NCBI GenBank assembly: GCA_964510065.1
Contig: CAZEAC010000004.1
Location: 1-64,000 of the forward strand
DNA from: CAZEAC01 sp964510065
GTDB lineage: Bacteria; Bdellovibrionota_C; UBA2361; CAIXSY01
Direction of reading: 5' to 3'
Length of the DNA: 64,000 nt
Numbering within the stretch: the stretch's first letter is position 1; each line of letters begins with the position of its first letter. The position numbers were made by a program, and so were the translations under genes. Positions 44,248 to 52,166 of this stretch are shown here, piece by piece. A model generated the notes under the pieces. That model ran no database searches, was not told where the DNA came from, and saw only the letters and a list, made by a program, of their open reading frames with translations.

Positions 44248-44474
44248 AGCCAGGACTTCTCACAGCTTTCGTTGCGAGGAAGTGTAATTTGGCGAAGAGC
44301 GAGGCTTTTCGACGGAATTCGACCATTGTTACTTTCTCAGCAAGAACGTGCGCCAGCGCACGTTCTTTCAGAGGGCATCTCACCCTAACAGGCTGTCGAG
44401 GACGAATTCCTAGAAAAACGAAGCCATTCGACAAATTACACTTCCGCAGCAGAAAGCTGTGAGAAGTCCTGGCT
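44248..44474. repeat. Foldback (long inverted-repeat) element between rpsT and dcd
   Basis: Outer arms 44248-44270 and 44452-44474 are perfect 23-bp inverse complements (AGCCAGGACTTCTCACAG...); the pairing continues, with mismatches, to GGAAGTGTAATTTG and GGAATTCG on both sides, so about 75 bases of each arm pair. The centre contains a perfect GAACGTGCGC/GCGCACGTTC hairpin (44344-44365). A short minus-strand ORF of 65 residues covers it, but its sequence has no recognisable feature. 44310-44353 recurs at 15141-15184 (40 of 44 identical). Confidence 0.8.
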
Positions 44475-44478
44475 TAGG

Positions 44479-45012
44479 CTACTTCCCTAACTTCTTATTA
44501 TCATCCACGGTGGGAAAGTACGTGTCGCTCCAGGCTCTCGTTGCACCGGTCTGGCCCTGGTAGTGACCACGTCCTCTTTCGCCGTAGGCTATTTCTGGGG
44601 GAGATTCCATCCCCATGAATACCAGCTGCGCAACGCGCATTCCGGCGTTCAATAGGCGCGGATAGGGCCCTAAGTTTTGCAGCTCAAGCGTTACCTGCCC
44701 CTGGAAATTGCAGTCTATCCAGCCGCTCAGACTATGGTTAAGCCAGAGCCTTCCAAGAGAGCTCTTGAGCTTGAGGTCGCAAACCACGTCACGCGGAAGC
44801 TTAAGGAACTCCTGCGTGGTCGCCAATATAACCTCACCAGGGAAAAGAGTGAACTTTTCTCCGCGCATCTCCTCGGGATCTCGGGTCGGGCAGATCCAGT
44901 GATCTCCTAAGGTAACATCATAGCTCGCTGGGTTTATCTGCTCTGGATTAAACGGGGTGATCCCGCCTTTTTCCGCAAACTGCCGTATCCAATGATCGGG
45001 TTTAATAGCCAT
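44479..45012 (-). CDS. dcd: dCTP deaminase
   Basis: Converts dCTP to dUTP (or directly to dUMP in bifunctional forms). 177 residues from the internal ATG at 45012 (MAIKPDHWIRQFAEKGGI), preferred because the residues before it do not look like Dcd. Motifs: PFNPEQINPASYDVTLGDHW, KSSLGRLWLNHSLSGWIDCNFQGQVTLELQN with the catalytic Glu, and C-terminal GHYQGQTGATRAW. Divergent from the sensor kinase gene, with an 81-base shared promoter region. Confidence 0.92.
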   Translation of the reverse strand: MAIKPDHWIRQFAEKGGITPFNPEQINPASYDVTLGDHWICPTRDPEEMRGEKFTLFPGEVILATTQEFLKLPRDVVCDLKLKSSLGRLWLNHSLSGWIDCNFQGQVTLELQNLGPYPRLLNAGMRVAQLVFMGMESPPEIAYGERGRGHYQGQTGATRAWSDTYFPTVDDNKKLGK

Positions 45013-45093
45013 GCCCGCTGCTATACCGAGAAGGCATCGAAAGGTCAAACGTTGCGCCTTGCCCCTCAAGCCGTTCTTCTCTAGCCTCTCCCT

Positions 45094-46596
45094 ATGGATC
45101 TAACAATCTCATTCGGGTCAATTCTCGTTGTCGAGGATGACCCGAGCCATGCAATGCTTATTAAGAGGGCACTTCGTGGCTACACAGCAAAGCTTGAGCA
45201 CGCCGCTTCTCTTGGTGAGGCTAATGCAGCGCTTGACCAGTCAAGCTTCGACCTGATCGTCTCCGATCTTAATCTCCCGGATTCCGAGGGAACGACGCAC
45301 ATCGCCCATTTCCGACGGCGCGCGCCCGAAGCGGCAGTGGTGGTGCTGACTTCATCAACCTCAGTGCAGCACGCTGTGCAAGCAATGAAACAGGGTGCCG
45401 GCGACTTTCTCGTCAAGAACTTCGACGCCGAGTTTGGTCAGATCTTACAGCTCTCACTCTCGAGAATTCAGTTCTCGCTGGTCGCGGCAAGGGAGAAGGC
45501 TCGACTTGAACGCGAAATGCAAGCGTTGAGAACGGCGATTGAAAATAGCCTCGATTCGCTGGCGGTGGTGAGCGAGAATGGAACGATCGAGTACTGCAAT
45601 AGATCATACCTGGCCTTTGCCGAGCGTTGTGGCGGCGACGCCAAGAATCTTGAGTCTCTTTTTAACGCACGACTGAACAAACATGAGTCACTTCGTGACG
45701 CTGTTGCCAAGAATCGAAAAGAGCTCGCGCCCGGTGGTGTGTGGCAGACCGAAATTACTTTTGTTGAAGATAAGGTCAGTGCGTTTAGCGCGAGCCTCTC
45801 GGTTATTCGACGTGCGCACGAGCATGATGCCGCCGAGTGCGTGCTTTGGATAAGAGATATTTCTGAGCTTAAGCGCCGCGAGAAATTCCAACGCGAGATT
45901 CTCTCTACAACTACCCACGATCTCAAGGGGCCGCTTGGCGCGATTCTCATTTCAGCTGATCTTATTGGCGAGATCGTCGGCGACAATAAAAAAGCTGGTG
46001 ATCTGGCACTTCGTATCGCCTCGGCTGCGCAGGGCGCGGTTAATCTAATAGATGAATTTCTCTCCGCGAGACGTATTCAGGAGGGCACTTTTATTCTTCG
46101 TCCGTCTGCGCAGAATTTGAGCGAGATTGTTGGTGAAGCGCTGGAGAACTTCTCGCCGACAGCCGGTTCAAAATCGATCTCGGTCGTCACCGAGCTCCCG
46201 GAGCATCTTCCCGTGTGGTGTGACCGCCTTGGTATTTCAAGAGTTATAGGAAACCTCCTGAGCAACGCCTTAAAATTTACCCCGAAAGGCGGCCGCGTAG
46301 ATGTCTCCGCGAGTGAAGTCGGCGATGAGGTGCGAATTCGGGTATCCGATACGGGAAGTGGAATGGAGCCGGCGGAAGTTACCAAATTGTTCGAGCGTTT
46401 CTCTCGATTGGAAAGGCATCGAGAGGTTGCGGGCTCGGGGATCGGACTTTTCGTGGTGAAGAGTATTGTGACGGCGCACGGTGGCAAAATTGATGTTACG
46501 AGTGCTCTGGGGCAGGGGACGACGTTTGAAATCTCCCTGCCGAAAAAACCCCCGGTAAATGAGCGTGGTGAGCTCATTTCGCTTGAGTTTCGTTAA
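45094..46596 (+). CDS. Receiver-PAS-histidine kinase hybrid
   Basis: 500 residues, no membrane segment, so cytosolic. N-terminal receiver (residues 8-125) with acidic pair EDD, phospho-acceptor Asp58 in SDLNLP, and Lys108 in LVKN; this domain is complete. A PAS-like domain (about 140-260) follows with a charged linker. The kinase core has HisKA H275 in STTTHDLKGPLG, N-box GNLLSNALKFTPKGG, G1 VSDTGSGM and G2 GSGIGLFVVKSIV. The receiver at the N-terminus of a kinase suggests phosphorelay input from another kinase. Divergent from dcd. Partner unknown. Confidence 0.9.
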   Translation: MDLTISFGSILVVEDDPSHAMLIKRALRGYTAKLEHAASLGEANAALDQSSFDLIVSDLNLPDSEGTTHIAHFRRRAPEAAVVVLTSSTSVQHAVQAMKQGAGDFLVKNFDAEFGQILQLSLSRIQFSLVAAREKARLEREMQALRTAIENSLDSLAVVSENGTIEYCNRSYLAFAERCGGDAKNLESLFNARLNKHESLRDAVAKNRKELAPGGVWQTEITFVEDKVSAFSASLSVIRRAHEHDAAECVLWIRDISELKRREKFQREILSTTTHDLKGPLGAILISADLIGEIVGDNKKAGDLALRIASAAQGAVNLIDEFLSARRIQEGTFILRPSAQNLSEIVGEALENFSPTAGSKSISVVTELPEHLPVWCDRLGISRVIGNLLSNALKFTPKGGRVDVSASEVGDEVRIRVSDTGSGMEPAEVTKLFERFSRLERHREVAGSGIGLFVVKSIVTAHGGKIDVTSALGQGTTFEISLPKKPPVNERGELISLEFR

Positions 46597-46659
46597 TGAA
46601 GCAGGGCATTGACCTTGGATGATCGCTGTTTTAGAAAGGAGACTGTATAAGGAGTCTAT

Positions 46660-47082
46660 ATGAGACGAGTATTCTTGGTAGCGATGATTGTTGGCATGCT
46701 TTCAGGCTGTGGCCCACGCGGTGAAACCCGCACTCTTGATGAAGTGCTGCAACGAGAGAAAGCAAGATTCGCGGCAACACAGGGTGGCGCTGACTCCAAG
46801 GTAGCGTCGCGGCTCGCTGAACTTCGAACCAAGCTTGATGACCTGGCATTTGCCGACAAGGAACTTACACCGAAAGCCTTTGATATCGCAGAAGCATTAA
46901 ATGGAATGCTTTATTCTGCGGGCTACACTTCGCGACCGGGACTTTCCGAACTAATTTCCCAGTTTCGTTTGCTCGATGAAACCGGTGATCCGAAACTTGA
47001 TCGCGCGCGCGCAAAGCTGCTCGTTGCAAGAACATTTGGCGCGCTTGCTGCTGAACTTGAGACTACCAAGTTCGCGCTCTAA
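46660..47082 (+). CDS. Small lipoprotein of unknown function
   Basis: 140 residues. N-terminal signal peptide with lipobox SGC: VFLVAMIVGMLSGCG. The mature part is helical and charged (LDEVLQREKARFAA, ASRLAELRTKLDDLAFADKEL). No family recognised. ATG has a moderate AAGGAG site about nine bases upstream. It follows the sensor kinase by 63 bases on the same strand and could be its envelope partner, but this is inference from position only. Convergent with the next minus-strand gene. Confidence 0.65.
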   Translation: MRRVFLVAMIVGMLSGCGPRGETRTLDEVLQREKARFAATQGGADSKVASRLAELRTKLDDLAFADKELTPKAFDIAEALNGMLYSAGYTSRPGLSELISQFRLLDETGDPKLDRARAKLLVARTFGALAAELETTKFAL

Positions 47083-47101
47083 CCTGGCTGACGTAATCAG
47101 C

Positions 47102-47764
47102 CTAAGAATTTAGTTTGTTGCTTAGTCGATCGTAGTCGATCATTCCGGCGAGTGTTTCAAGCTGCTTGGCGTTCTGATGACTCTTCGTGTAAAGCCGCAC
47201 TGTCGCAGAACGGGCAACCTTTACTAAAATTGAACAATCGCCCTCACGGTGCACATACAGCATCGCCTTTCGCCCGCGAACCGTAATTTCTTTCATTTCA
47301 AGGACTTTTAGCTTTGGAGGCGATTGTTCAGCAAACTGCGGCAGTATAAAAAGGTCTGCCATCTCAGCGTACTTCGGATGGGGCACAAGTATTCGCACGT
47401 AAAAATCGGTGCGCTGCTCATCGCGAAACTGTTCATCGGCGAAGACTAGTTCCTTATTCCTTTCAGTGCTGGTTCCCTGTGGCGCAAAGCCCGGTGTGAG
47501 CGCTAGCGACCAATCGAGAAGATTGCTCACGCCACCAGGTTGGGTGAACAGTTTTGAAAAATTGCTGCCTGCGATCAGCCATTTTCCGCTTAATAGAAGT
47601 CGATCGTCTGAGGCGGTTGAGCCATGCCTCTTTCTGCGCATCTCCCGGGCGATGCTGTCGAGTTCGTTTGGTTTATGCGCTGGATCGGCTGCATGGCAAA
47701 TGCAGCTCAGATTAAGCAAAAAAAGAAGGGCAACTAGAAATAAACGAGAGAGCGGGTGGGCCAT
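47102..47764 (-). CDS. Exported protein, unknown function
   Basis: 220 residues from the internal ATG at 47764 (MAHPLSRLFLVALLFLLNLSC), chosen because a typical signal peptide then starts at residue 1; the longer frame begins 54 bases upstream. Cleavage is likely after CHA near residue 24, and a lipid-modified Cys at LSC is possible. The mature sequence is alpha/beta with many charged residues. No family is recognised. Convergent with the small lipoprotein gene. Confidence 0.6.
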   Translation of the reverse strand: MAHPLSRLFLVALLFLLNLSCICHAADPAHKPNELDSIAREMRRKRHGSTASDDRLLLSGKWLIAGSNFSKLFTQPGGVSNLLDWSLALTPGFAPQGTSTERNKELVFADEQFRDEQRTDFYVRILVPHPKYAEMADLFILPQFAEQSPPKLKVLEMKEITVRGRKAMLYVHREGDCSILVKVARSATVRLYTKSHQNAKQLETLAGMIDYDRLSNKLNS

Positions 47765-47881
47765 GCAAAAACCATTTATCCTTCGACTCCGCGACTTCCT
47801 GCTCGGAACATATTTCACAAGAGCTGAGCCGCAAAGAATTCGCAGTGTCTCTTATAGGATATCATGAATCGAGAAGTTGAG

Positions 47882-48667
47882 CTACGCAGTCTTGGTAGTC
47901 TCTTCGCTCTGTTCGCCTTCTTCACCCTCGGACTTGCTTGAAGAATTATTACGTAATCTCTTGCGAAGACGGCCAAGCTTGCTTGCCGGACCTTTACTGC
48001 GCTCAAGACAGAACTTTTCGAGCGCCTCAAATAGTCCATCGGGGCCCCCTTTGGCGAAAGTTTGCGCAATATTGGCAGAGCGCTTAAAGCGCGCGAGCGC
48101 CATCGGAATTTCGCGTTTTGCCGTTTCAAATTGTGCAGCCTGTCTAAGCACAGTAGCGAACTTATCGAGGCTCGACATGGTCAAAGCAACGAGCGCTTCG
48201 TTGCGGTCCTTGGCGTGCAGTACCGCATCGGAAAGTGATTCACCTTTGGTAGCTTGAATAAGACCGGCTTCCAGTGTGTCGGTTGTAAAAGGCTTCGAAA
48301 TATAACCGCGGGCACCGATAACCAACAGATCAAAAACATCATCGACATTTGGTTCAAAAGAAGTAGGCAGGCTTACCATCGTTGGATCGAGATGCAGGGC
48401 TTTCTCAAGAAATTCCTTCGAGGGCATATTCGTCTTTTTGGCTTCGAAAATGAGGTGTGTCACACGACGCTCCTGCATCTTTTCAAGTGCAATTGCGTGA
48501 TTCGGCGCGTCAGTCACATTACCGTAGCCAAGCGATTTGAGCGCTACTTTCATATTGTTGCGGTCGTTCGCATCCGATTCGACTACCAGTATCGTAGCAT
48601 TGGTCCGCTCCTGCGGAGTCATGACCACGGCTTCATGCGCACTTTTCGGTCGAGGCGGTAAAGACAT
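47882..48667 (-). CDS. Degenerate receiver-domain protein, paralogue of the receiver-HigA fusion
   Basis: 261 residues. N-terminal receiver-like domain: ATILVVESDANDRNNMKVAL, strand LIFEAKK in which the phospho-acceptor Asp is Ala (aligned to the Asp of SDLNLP), and GARGYISKPF with the Lys kept. So the domain is probably non-phosphorylatable. The helical region after it (DKFATVLRQAAQFETAKREIP) corresponds to DRFVELRAEGNKGGGHAYKI of the protein at 7896-8804, which supports common ancestry, but instead of the HigA domain there is an acidic/Lys tail (SSSKSEGEEGEQSEET). Function unknown. Confidence 0.7.
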   Translation of the reverse strand: MSLPPRPKSAHEAVVMTPQERTNATILVVESDANDRNNMKVALKSLGYGNVTDAPNHAIALEKMQERRVTHLIFEAKKTNMPSKEFLEKALHLDPTMVSLPTSFEPNVDDVFDLLVIGARGYISKPFTTDTLEAGLIQATKGESLSDAVLHAKDRNEALVALTMSSLDKFATVLRQAAQFETAKREIPMALARFKRSANIAQTFAKGGPDGLFEALEKFCLERSKGPASKLGRLRKRLRNNSSSKSEGEEGEQSEETTKTA

Positions 48668-48812
48668 GTTCTATCCTGAAAATCCAATTGAAGAATATAG
48701 TTTCAAGCTTCCATCTTAAGATATCGGAAAAATCCGATAATTTCTTAAGCGTATATACGCAGCCAAGGCAGCACTTCGTTCACTCGCGAAGTGCTCTATA
48801 TAGTTGATCTTC

Positions 48813-49451
48813 TTATGATTGCGGCGGCGTAGCAGCCGTTTTCTTAGGGCGAATTTTAATTTTGAAGTCTTGCTCCACCACTTGCACAAGGATCTCATTC
48901 GCCTGCTTGTCGTTCCCTGCGCACCAGAGTGGAACTTGATCGAGGTGAATAAAGAGTGGGCAGCGTTCGTGCCCGGCATCGCGAATTGCCTGGGTAGGCT
49001 CAGTAGTTATCAAAGCCACACTATCAATTATCTCTCCGTGTGGTGACTTCCACGGGTTCCAAATTGCAGCGACATTGAGAATCTTTTTGTCAGCGGGGAA
49101 GAACTGGGCAAGTCCTACAACGCGGCCGTTCTCTTTGAGGTACTCAAAGAACGATTCAAGCGGCACGACGCAACGGTGTTCGCGATACGATTTTTTAAAC
49201 GATGGTTTCTCGCGGACCGTTTCGCTTCGTGCGTTATGAAATACACTTTTAGGTTTCTCATCCCGCTCGAAAAAAGGAATGAGGCCAAAATGCATCGGCT
49301 GAATATGGAACTCGTCTCCGTGCGGTACGATGACAGGTGTGGTGTAACGCGGAAAAACATGCGGTTTCCAACTAAAATCAGACGGGGTCGAGGCGTGGTA
49401 GTGGCGCTGCAAGGCCTTTATGTCAGACTCGATCATGAATTGGACACACAT
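48813..49451 (-). CDS. SRAP-family protein (abasic-site DNA-protein crosslink shield)
   Basis: 212 residues. SOS-response-associated peptidase (YedK/HMCES) family, which bonds covalently to abasic sites in single-stranded DNA through the N-terminal Cys2. Starts MCVQFMI where the family usually has MCGR; Cys2 is present after Met removal. Also present: HNARSET, VPLESFFEYL with the catalytic Glu (GFYEW-type), and HERCPLFIH at the position of the family RMP His motif. ATG start 49451. No SOS box was recognised. Neighbours are unrelated signalling genes. Confidence 0.85.
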   Translation of the reverse strand: MCVQFMIESDIKALQRHYHASTPSDFSWKPHVFPRYTTPVIVPHGDEFHIQPMHFGLIPFFERDEKPKSVFHNARSETVREKPSFKKSYREHRCVVPLESFFEYLKENGRVVGLAQFFPADKKILNVAAIWNPWKSPHGEIIDSVALITTEPTQAIRDAGHERCPLFIHLDQVPLWCAGNDKQANEILVQVVEQDFKIKIRPKKTAATPPQS

Positions 49452-49525
49452 TGCATGCCTATACCACGACGAGCGCTAGGGTAAAAGCGCGTTTAGGATT
49501 GGCTCACATGAGTATTTGTAAGAGA

Positions 49526-50071
49526 CTACAGTCGCTGAATACGCTCGACAATTGTCGGAAATAGTTGCCCAAGCGTAAGTGAGCCGGTCACCTCGGTATC
49601 GGCAATTCGCTCAAGAAGCCGCACTCCGGCTTCAACATTGTAGCCATTGCTAAGAAGCATAATACGCGCGAAATCGTCGGCGGCGTATTCATTGTTTCTG
49701 GAAGACGACGAGTGGCCCAAGATCTGATGCGATAGTTCGTGGGCCAATATAAAGGCGAGCTCTTCGGAAGACTCTACCATGCTGATCAATGACGATGAGA
49801 GCACGAGCCGCGCATCGCCCAACATCCAAGCGTTGGGAATATGGTCCTCGATAATCTCCACGTCAAGCGCCGAGTGATCGCAGGCACCCTTGCCGCAGAC
49901 GAAATTTTGATGAAAGCCGCTAATAGCAGCCAGGAGTTCGCCGGCGGATCGACATTCGCGGGTAATTACTGAATTAGGGTCGGGAAGTCGCAAGAGATCG
50001 CGTGAATTTGCCAGTCCAATCGATGGGAGTAGTGTGAAAATTAATGAAAGTATAACTGTACTTCGAAGCAG
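49526..50071 (-). CDS. Secreted M48-like metallopeptidase, probable CTG start
   Basis: The catalytic signature HELSHQILGH (HExxH, a third His four residues later) and a downstream NEYAADDF Glu are those of M48-type zinc metallopeptidases. A TTG start at 49993 would give 155 residues but lose the signal peptide. In the same frame upstream are FLLRSTVILSLIFTLLPSIG and a likely cleavage after GLA, with no ATG, GTG or TTG before it. A CTG at 50071 has AAGGAGGT five bases before it, so 181 residues from CTG is the most consistent reading. Substrate unknown. Confidence 0.65.
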   Translation of the reverse strand: MLRSTVILSLIFTLLPSIGLANSRDLLRLPDPNSVITRECRSAGELLAAISGFHQNFVCGKGACDHSALDVEIIEDHIPNAWMLGDARLVLSSSLISMVESSEELAFILAHELSHQILGHSSSSRNNEYAADDFARIMLLSNGYNVEAGVRLLERIADTEVTGSLTLGQLFPTIVERIQRL

Positions 50072-50265
50072 AAACGACCTCCTTATTATTTGGATTCTTC
50101 GATCTCTCGCTATGATTCTCGGCTGATTGAGCGCAAAACTTGTGTTTCGCGCGAATATCGTGGAAAGTGCTAGAAAGGCCCTCTTTTGAGGGTTTTACAG
50201 AGTGTCAGTGCGGCCTCTTGTCGTCGAATGTATATTCAGTTCCGCGCTGTCGAATGAAGGGAGCT

Positions 50266-50859
50266 ATGGGAGCAGGTGCACGTGCCGAGTTGGATGCAGA
50301 GATGCGCAAGGTGCTAGGCTGCCTCGATGCGCGCTGGATTCAAGCCGCGAGCCATGACCTTAGTCGACGTCTTTCGCAGTTTTTAGATACGCTTCAGGAA
50401 CGGAGAATTAGCGCGGTTCTGGCCTGGATTCCGTTTTTCCCAGGTGAGATTGATCTGTCCAGTTTTATTAGTGAACAGATAGGCAAACGCGAGGTGTATC
50501 TGCCACGAGTGCTTTCGGAAGACGGAATGCAGTTTGTTGCAATTGACCAGAGCTGGGCGAGCATGACGCAGAGCGGGTACCGCGGTGTGCCCGGTCCAAA
50601 ATCCGGAGGGAAGGTGTACGATCCAATCCTTGCCGCCGAGACCGTGGCGATTGTTCCGGGGCTTGCATTCGATCGTGAAGGTGCGAGACTTGGCAGGGGC
50701 GGCGGGTACTATGCGCGTTTTTTACAGTCGGGCCTCGCTGATGTGGTAACTGTCGGCGTATGCTGGTCGTTGCAAATTGTCCAGAAAATCCCGAGTCAGA
50801 ATAATGTACTTTATATGGATTGGGTTTGCACTGAGCGTGAAATTTTTGAAGCGCAGTAG
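50266..50859 (+). CDS. 5-formyltetrahydrofolate cyclo-ligase
   Basis: Converts 5-formyl-THF to 5,10-methenyl-THF with ATP, folate recycling. 197 residues from ATG 50266, which sits close after AAGGGAG; an ATG at 50254 would add four residues. Motifs: VLAWIPFFPGEID, VPGPKSGGKVYDP and VPGLAFDREGARLGRGGGYYARFL (substrate and ATP loop). The 6S RNA gene often lies upstream of this gene in proteobacteria; the sequence 50100-50250 has a CCCTC/GAGGG hairpin but not a recognisable 6S RNA. ymdB follows after 17 bases. Confidence 0.9.
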   Translation: MGAGARAELDAEMRKVLGCLDARWIQAASHDLSRRLSQFLDTLQERRISAVLAWIPFFPGEIDLSSFISEQIGKREVYLPRVLSEDGMQFVAIDQSWASMTQSGYRGVPGPKSGGKVYDPILAAETVAIVPGLAFDREGARLGRGGGYYARFLQSGLADVVTVGVCWSLQIVQKIPSQNNVLYMDWVCTEREIFEAQ

Positions 50860-50876
50860 CAGCCACGAAAGGAATA

Positions 50877-51683
50877 ATGAGTTCGATTAAGGTTCTCTGT
50901 ATTGGTGATGTAGTCGGCGAGCCGGGCCGCGAGGTGCTTACGAAAGTGTTGCCTCGAATTAAGTTGGCCGAGAAGCCCGATCTCGTCGTAGTCAACGCCG
51001 AAAACGCGGCCGGCGGAGTTGGCATTGAATTGGGTACCGCACAGACAATTCGCGAAGCAGGTGCAGATATCATTACGCTGGGCGACCACACGTTCCAGCG
51101 CAAAGAAGCGCAAGAACTATTGAAAAAGCATAGCGAATGGTGTGTTCGGCCTGCGAACTATCCTGACGGTGCGCCGGGCCGCGGTTGGGCAGTCTTCACG
51201 ACTTCTTCCGGCATAAAGATCGCGGTGTTTAACCTTTTGGGAAGGGTCTTTATTAATTCGCCGCTTGATTGCCCATTTCGAAAGGCTGAAGAGCTCCTTA
51301 GTGGAGCGCTTGCGGATGTGAAACTCAGAGTTCTCGACATGCACGCAGAAGCTACTTCGGAGAAGCTGGCGATGGCGCGGCACCTTGATGGCCGGATTGC
51401 GCTTCAAGTAGGTACTCATACTCACGTGCAAACTGCCGATGAGCAGATATTTCCAGGCGGCACCGGCTACATTAGCGATCTGGGAATGACCGGAAGCATG
51501 GACGGCGTAATCGGCATGGCGTCGGATGTAGCGCTGGCGCGGTTCCTGACTGGGCGTCCGCATGCCTACAAAGTAGCAGCGGGTGCTGGGGTGATTCACG
51601 GTGTGCTTGCCGAACTGGATCCGGAGACGGCGCGGACAATTTCGATTCGTCGTGTGCGCCAGGGGCTGGACGGCGTTTCATGA
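50877..51683 (+). CDS. ymdB: YmdB-family metallophosphoesterase
   Basis: Conserved phosphoesterase that hydrolyses cyclic nucleotides and influences biofilm choice in some bacteria. 268 residues. Metal-ligand motifs: IGDVVGEPGRE at the start, NAENAAGGVG, TLGDHTFQRKEAQELL and CPFRKA; later GTHTHVQTADE and DLGMTGSMDGVIG, all typical of TIGR00282 proteins. The stop overlaps the next gene's start (ATGA, 51680-51683), indicating translational coupling. Confidence 0.92.
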   Translation: MSSIKVLCIGDVVGEPGREVLTKVLPRIKLAEKPDLVVVNAENAAGGVGIELGTAQTIREAGADIITLGDHTFQRKEAQELLKKHSEWCVRPANYPDGAPGRGWAVFTTSSGIKIAVFNLLGRVFINSPLDCPFRKAEELLSGALADVKLRVLDMHAEATSEKLAMARHLDGRIALQVGTHTHVQTADEQIFPGGTGYISDLGMTGSMDGVIGMASDVALARFLTGRPHAYKVAAGAGVIHGVLAELDPETARTISIRRVRQGLDGVS

Positions 51684-52117
51684 GGTTTAGTCGGCGAAAG
51701 CTCCTCGGCAGTGCCACCGTAACGGCGCTGCATTTTTGCGTTGCGGGGTGCCGGGCAAAGCATGTACAGGCATCACGAAAAGTGAGGCTGGGCTTGCCCG
51801 CTGCAATTCAACACGCGAAGGAGTTTCCGCTTGAGCGCGTGCTTGTGATAAGAGACCCGCGTGGCCTTCGCGCTATAAGCCTCCTTTGCACGCACCAGAC
51901 CTGTGTGCTCAAGCAGACTACTGATGGATTTCAATGCCCCTGCCACAATTCAAGGTTCGATATGGTAGGGCGTGTGCTTGAGGGGCCGGCGAATAAAGAT
52001 TTACCCCATTACGAATTAACCGTGGGGGAGGACGGGCAGCTCGTTGCCGATCTTGGCGCTGAGGTGAGTGCGGATTGGCGCTTACGTGAGAGTGAATTGA
52101 AGAGACAGGCGACTTAA
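51680..52117 (+). CDS. Rieske [2Fe-2S] protein with Tat-type lipoprotein signal
   Basis: 145 residues. N-terminus MRFSRRKLLGSATVT resembles a twin-arginine signal and is followed by VAGC, a lipobox (Cys24). Rieske ligands C70-T-H72 and C86-x2-H89, with the partner disulfide Cys75 and Cys88, are complete, as in high-potential cytochrome bc-type Rieske proteins. The start overlaps ymdB. There are no cytochrome b or other electron-transfer genes around, so the redox partner is unknown. Possible role in periplasmic electron transfer. Confidence 0.82.
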   Translation: MRFSRRKLLGSATVTALHFCVAGCRAKHVQASRKVRLGLPAAIQHAKEFPLERVLVIRDPRGLRAISLLCTHQTCVLKQTTDGFQCPCHNSRFDMVGRVLEGPANKDLPHYELTVGEDGQLVADLGAEVSADWRLRESELKRQAT

Positions 52118-52166
52118 TTTGGACTTCTCAACGGATCATCTTATGGCCGGAGTCGCACGCCCTTAG

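Noticed and set aside
44237..44434. 65-residue minus-strand ORF within the foldback element
   Set aside because: Falls wholly in the inverted repeat; no start signal or family. The repeat is the better explanation.
50090..50256. Possible 6S RNA upstream of the 5-formyl-THF cyclo-ligase gene
   Set aside because: The location fits a known pattern, but only a short CCCTC/GAGGG hairpin is visible and the long 6S hairpin with central bubble is not.
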